This document shows, in pieces, positions 58,640 to 64,000 of a stretch of DNA of 64,000 nucleotides (positions are counted from its first letter, which is position 1; each line of letters starts with the position of its first letter). Origin of the DNA: Warburgia ugandensis (taxonomy: Eukaryota > Streptophyta > Magnoliopsida > Canellales > Canellaceae); NCBI GenBank assembly GCA_035236585.1, contig CP141130.1, positions 29,461,501 to 29,525,500 on the forward strand. The letters run 5' to 3'. Below the pieces are notes generated by a model that was not told the DNA's origin, made no database searches, and saw only the letters and a program-made list of their open reading frames with translations. Made by a program: the position numbers and the translations under genes.

Positions 58640-60425
58640 CACATTTCAAATCATTAGGTCAGAAATACATGTGTTATGAAATTCTAGAAAAACTCTAGAA
58701 ATAACACCATATTTTATAACATGAAATATCATTGGGTACTTTTTATATAAAATTGAACACTTATCACCTATCTGGTAGACTGCACCAGCCCTTTCCTTGC
58801 CATCTCTTCTCATCTCCTCCTCATTTTCCTCTTCTTTACCCTGCCTTTTTCTCCCTCTAGCATAGCCAATTAAGGTGTTTACCATCATAAATTGGCCTGC
58901 CAGAGCCTCACCAATTTTCTCCCTTCTTTACCTCTTAGATACGACGACAGGTGGTGACCGAAATAGAGCCACCGGTCATCACCGTCTCCTTCCTCTTCAT
59001 CCACCTCTCATCTCCTCCCCATTCTTGCTATAATGATAGCTTTATAACTATGAAATAGAGCAATTGGTTCCCATCTAGTATAGGGGTGATGGCAGCTTAG
59101 ATATAAGATCCAAGCTATTCATCTTTTCCATCCAAGCTTCCAGAACAAAACCCCTCAAACCATACTATGATCGGTGAAAAATCTGGCAATGATCCGAACT
59201 CCATGATGATGGATGGTCGCAATTGAGTCACATTACTATGATCCAATGACAATTTGACACTTTTGGGAAATCTATTAAACCTAAAATTGGGGCAAACCAA
59301 GGTAAATCCTTTACCTGATTACCTCAAACTTTGATTTCCATTTTGTGCTCACAATAGATCAGAAATTTTTGTGAAATTTTGTTAATTATTAATGTTAGAT
59401 AAGTCATAGAATGTTAAATATCAACTTGTAAAATGTTTAATTAAGAAATTAGGTTACAGTAATCATTAATCTTATGTTAAATTGTGAGATCTGAGTTCTC
59501 GACAACTAATAATCATTGAATTTTGATTGAAAACCCAAATCCAAAATAGGAAGTTACTATCTTTCTTACATGGTAAATAAAATCCAACTATGAGATTGTC
59601 TAGAAATGTAGAATTTGACCATCCATATACAAATCAGAGTTGCAAATTTACTTCATATTGTCAGTATAAATAAAATTCATATATCTAGATTGAATCAGAT
59701 TAGATCAATGGTTAATAAACATCAATATGTACAAACTATAATTTAAGAATAAGATTTAAATGACAATGTGTGGATCCTAACACTTGAACAATGGATCCCA
59801 TTACGATCTTAGGATAGATTGAAAGACTAATCATAAACTAAACCTTCAATTAGTAGACTGATTCATAATGCTATATGTAAATATCTCATATCAGCAATGC
59901 CTCACAATTTAGAAGCTCATTTTAGTGATTTAAATCATGGATCAATGGTCAGATGAATCATTGGTAAACATTGGTAAATCAAAATAGTCAATATCAAGTA
60001 GTTAGATTAAGATTTGCTCTCTTGGAAAGATGAAAAACTGATATGTTTTTATAAGAATTAACTTATGTATGCTAATTTGCATATGTATTGTCTTTAATTA
60101 CTAAATTATGAAAGCATGTGAAAATGTAATTGATATTTAGTGATGCATTTTGTTTTGTCAAAATCATGAATCAAATGATTAAACTTAAACTTGAAAATTC
60201 CAACATTGCAGTAGTTGTGATGCTCCAAATAAAAGAATGCAAAATACCCCCAATAGACTAAACTTATATATGTGTGCCTATATCTTGTGGACATTGTAAC
60301 ACTTTAAACATAGTGACCCTAGATCACTTAGGATACTATAGTATGCTTGCACGAATACATTAAGAGCTTTAGATTCTAGCATAACTTAAAAAGACTATTT
60401 TTGACTTAAAATAGTATGAAAATAT

Positions 60426-60427
<2 letters not shown>

Positions 60428-60493
<66 letters not shown>
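60428..60493. repeat. (AC)33 microsatellite
   Basis: 66 uninterrupted bases of AC. Confidence 0.97.
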
Positions 60494-60495
<2 letters not shown>

Positions 60496-61268
60496 TCATG
60501 TAAGTTAGGAGCACTGGAGTTCCTCTTTAGAGAACTATAATGAGGTGTCCATCACGGACTCAACTTAACATAGGGAATAGCTACCCCTGCAAGACCAGTA
60601 GGATCATGCATAGGAAAACTCACCTTTCGATAAGACATCCCCCTAACTCAAGTTTTGGATCTTGAACTCACTATAGGCTAACTCAAAAATGAGTATAGAT
60701 GATGTTAAACTAGTTGTCAACGGACAGGTATGTTGATATTATGGATTGAAGGTTTTCATACCTTGGAAATAAATGAATTTAATGGTTACTTGATTCGTTA
60801 TTGTTCCACAAATACTTCATATTTTATATCACTTGTGGTTGCTTGTGGAAGTGTGAGAAGCTTGTGATATTTGGGTTACATGGTTTTCTTTTGAGTCTTA
60901 CTTATGACAATAAGTAAGAAGGACATGTGGAATATGTTATAAAGTTTACAACTGTAGGACTTCGGTTTTGAAACTGTGATGATGCATGAATCATGGCATA
61001 TGTATGAAAAATATTGCACTTTGAAATCAATCGAGATTTCTCACTTATGTATGAGACGGTGTAATCTTGAACCTTTCTACATTTCTAGTTATACTTGATT
61101 TAGAAAGTGATTTACCAATTTGTTTGGATGTTTTAAGGCAAGCACTCCTGGAGTAGTTGTAAGGCCCGTGAGGTTTTGATTTCATTTTAGGTAAGAACCA
61201 CTCTATAGTGGCTCAAGTAGGTAGACCGTAAGGCATGTGCTCATTGAGTAGCTGTAAGGCCTGATGAT

Positions 61269-61672
61269 GGTCCAGGAGTGTTGGGCCCTATCTTGGTACA
61301 TTGGACATTGTGTGATGTGTTGTTGATGCCCAGGAGTATTGGACCTATCTAGGATTGTTGGGCAGTAAGTGATATGATTGATGGGAGGTCTCTATTAGTA
61401 AGACAAGTGTGCCATTATCCATGCAACAAGACTAAAGGGATCTCCCCGTATGTATGTATGGGCATTGCATGATTTGACAAGCATATCTAGGAGTGTTAGA
61501 CCCTATTCAGGATTGTTGGACATTGTGTGATGTGTTGTTGATGTCTAGGAGTGTTGAACACTATTGTGATGTGACAATAGGAAGGTCTCTATTGGTAGGA
61601 TAGGTGTAGCAGTGTCCTCGTGATAAGACTAAGTTGTCACCCCGTATGTCAAGTATGGGCACGTGCATGATT
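61269..61672. repeat. About 213-base tandem duplication
   Basis: Copies 61269-61478 and 61484-61672 each run from a CAGGAGTG / TAGGAGTG TTGG opening, through GGACATTGTGTGATGTGTTG, GGTCTCTATTRGTARGA and CCCCGTATGT, to GGGCA.GTGCATGATTT. A short sub-repeat (GGAGTNTTGGACCYTAT) recurs inside. Confidence 0.8.
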
Positions 61673-61956
61673 TTACGATCATATTTTTAAAACTTGTATC
61701 ATTTTCCTTATCTGTGCATCTCTTATTGTGTTCTTTGTTATCATGAGTTTATCGATCAAGGTTTTACTTGAGAGCCTATATTTTGAGACGTTTGCCAGAC
61801 ATTTCTAAGTATCATGTAGATTATGTAAGCCTTGAAGTTATTATTAAGTTTAAGCATACTTATCATCATACATGCTCTAATGAAATCATTTGAGCTTAGT
61901 TCCTATCTATGTTCATGTTCTTAGATGATGATATTTACCAATTGATTTTGATATAT

Positions 61957-61979
61957 CTATATATATATATATATATATC
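61957..61979. repeat. (AT)n microsatellite
   Basis: About 22 bases of AT. Confidence 0.9.
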
Positions 61980-63060
61980 GATTCTTCTAGATTGATGATG
62001 TTTTCAAGGTTTGAGTTACGAATGTATTAGATTGATCAAGCATCATTGGTGGTTATGCATGATCATGTACCCAATCATATATGAATTTAGAATGCAATAT
62101 GTTCATAAAGGAAAGTAGATGAAATGAATACATGTGTACATAAATAATGAATTATCTTAAAGTATCATATGTTATGAATGGAATCGAATGAGTATGTGTA
62201 CACATGAAAATGTATTCTTGTATGACTAAATGTTCATGAAATGATAATGGCATAGGATTTCTTGAATATATATTTACGAAAAGGAATTGTATTGATACAT
62301 TCACAAACTTTGAAATGCATAGGACTTGTACACTGATTTACTTTGTATATGTGAATTAATTTCTTAGATCATATGATTTGAAAAATTATGATTTTTACTT
62401 GAGCATGTGTTTTAACACATTATGATTTTATTTAGATATGAATAAGTATCAAAAGACATTGATTAAGTAAATCACGAACTACATGCCAAAATAACGACCC
62501 TTTTTCCACTACACAAGCGCAAGCTTGCTAAGACATTATAATGTATCTAAATAATTAGAATGGATAGGATAAATAAGTCAAGCAGAGGACATGAAAGTGA
62601 AGCGTGGAGTTTTAATTATAGAAGATTGGAATTTTCATTATCTGAAGGGTGAGCCTTACCATTTAAGATTCAATTTGTAATCTATTAGGAAATGTGGATG
62701 TATATTTACTATGATGTAATGGACTTGTTTTTTATTCAATGGAATAGGCTGTGATTCAGTTGTGATAGGAGGTTCTAGGATGTGATAGGTTGTATGTATT
62801 TGCTTTGAAAATAACAAAAATTTATTTGTATTGTCTGTCAGGTGTTTAGCATGCATGCATTAAATGTGCATCTATCTGAATAGCAAAGGAAATTCTACTA
62901 GATTTTTTGTGTTTGTGTGAGAAATGACAATCGAGATTTTTAAAAACACTTCCCATTGAACAAAAAAATTTGTTGCTTTATTTTTTAAATGAATTTTCAA
63001 ATAAGCCACCCTATATTTTGAAAAAGTATTTAAAAAGTATTATAAAAACATAGGTTGTCA

Positions 63061-64000
63061 CACCTTTTCTCCCCTAGCCTATCCTCCTTCCCATTTTCCC
63101 ATTTTTTCTTTTTGTTCCACCTTATCCCCTTCCTTCTCTCCCATATCCATATCCACATGGATTCGTGCCTCCCCCCACTTTCTAACATCTTTTTCTTACT
63201 TAAATCCCCACCATAATTCCTTCCTTTAACCTATGTGATCTCAATCCTCCATTCATCCCATTCTACTCTCTCCATTCACTTGCTCTAGAGCTTAGCACAA
63301 AGAACAAAAGAAGAGTGAATTAAGAGGGGTTTTCAACCCTGGAGGACCACATGACGGGATCAAACATAAAGAAAGAATATCATAAAGAACACCCAAAGGA
63401 GAAGAGAAGAGGTAAGAAATGCTTGCTATTTTTCTCCATCATACTTCTTTCATTTCATCTTTTTTTTTCCTCATTTTCTTTTACACTTCATCTCACCTTC
63501 AAAATCAAATATGTAGAATTTTATACCATTATCTATCAACAACCAAAATATCCACCTGTAAATCATTCCATAACCCTTGCATTCATTTGTCCCTTTATAC
63601 CCTTTTTAATCTTTTCTATCCAATTTTTTGACCTTTCTTCCTATTTGATTTTTCATTTTTTTTATACTTATTTTTAAAATCTAAAATTCCTGTACTGAGA
63701 TCTCTACCACATAAGAGGCCTCTTCATAAATTTTTGTAAAAAAATTCTATCTCAAAACCCTTTTTCTATTCACCCCTTTTTGCACCAAATTTTACTTTCA
63801 GTATCATGCGTTAATCTTTTTCTAAAATTTCCTTTTCGTCTTCTAGATCTAAAATTCACACCTCTACACTTCCATCATATCCTCTATCATTCCATCTATT
63901 CATATCTCTAAGATATTTCCATTTATAAGCCTTTTCCAATCTCTTTCTCTCTCTTGGTATGACATGCAGAAAAAATGTATGTTTGAGTGTAAAATCTCTC
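63061..64000. other. Unassigned C/T-rich right edge
   Basis: Pyrimidine-rich sequence with no recognisable gene. Small open frames (63351-63677) are Phe/Leu/Ser-rich and typical of low-complexity DNA. An AGAAGAGGTAAG context at 63404 looks like a splice donor, but nothing supports an exon. Confidence 0.35.

Larger units (their letters stand above)
58640..63060 (+). repeat. Decayed LTR related to those of A and C
   Basis: The right half runs parallel to the C LTR: TACACAAGCGCAAGCTTG at about 62512 against 42055, a GCATTAAATGTG / AAGGAAATTCTACTAG region at 62860-62900 against 42478-42520, and a TATAAAAACATAGG end at 63048 against 42709. An LTR-end-like GTTGTCACA follows. The left half (58900-59000, with CACCGGTCATCACCG) resembles the leader part of the A LTR in weaker form. 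Limits are approximate, and no coding region is attached. Confidence 0.5.

Noticed and set aside
63351..63677. 108-codon frame at the right edge as a host gene
   Set aside because: Phe/Leu/Ser composition of T-rich DNA, no domain, and an overlapping frame of similar length.

Overview
This window is plant nuclear DNA made almost wholly of transposable elements; I find no convincing host gene in 64 kb. It is AT-rich, and most coding traces carry stops and frameshifts. The element mix (Athila and Tekay/Del Ty3/Gypsy elements, a CACTA transposon, an L1-type LINE and RTE LINEs) points to a flowering plant with a repeat-rich genome. I cannot name the species.

Layout, left to right. (1) Positions 1-22257 are one minus-strand Tekay/Del chromovirus ('A'). 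Its 3' LTR is at the left and runs off the window, its pol is at 2.6-5.4 kb, its protease and gag are at 18.0-19.5 kb, and its 5' LTR is at 19701-22257. Its pol is split by a plus-strand Athila element ('B1', 5390-17982) with both LTRs. (2) 22258-25435 holds a long inverted repeat, a block of internally repeated short sequence, and a collapsed Athila-like relic ('D'). (3) 25436-27187 plus 39365-42729 is the 3' end of another Tekay/Del-like element ('C', plus strand). Its LTR is split by a second Athila element ('B2', minus strand, 27188-39359, target duplication GGGGG). (4) 42731-43457 is an inverted fragment of a related LTR carrying a 100-bp tandem repeat. (5) 43458-49751 is a decayed CACTA transposon with dense subterminal repeats and a TAGTG right end. 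(6) 50708-53390 is an L1-type LINE relic, 53594-56663 a minus-strand RTE LINE, and 57240-57808 a second, 5'-truncated RTE copy in the opposite orientation. (7) About 58640-63060 is a decayed LTR related to those of A and C.

The nesting gives a relative order: A before B1, and C before B2. A hand comparison of short samples of each LTR pair fits this (A about 9 differences per 100 bases; B1 about 6; B2 about 5 to 9). None of the elements looks autonomous. B2 keeps the best primer-binding site, protease and reverse transcriptase, but its integrase lacks the catalytic glutamate. The most interesting material is regulatory and structural: conserved TATA-box contexts in the LTRs, an LTR island shared by otherwise diverged families, the CACTA subterminal array, and a 106-bp-arm hairpin. 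I did not find a previously undescribed gene system.
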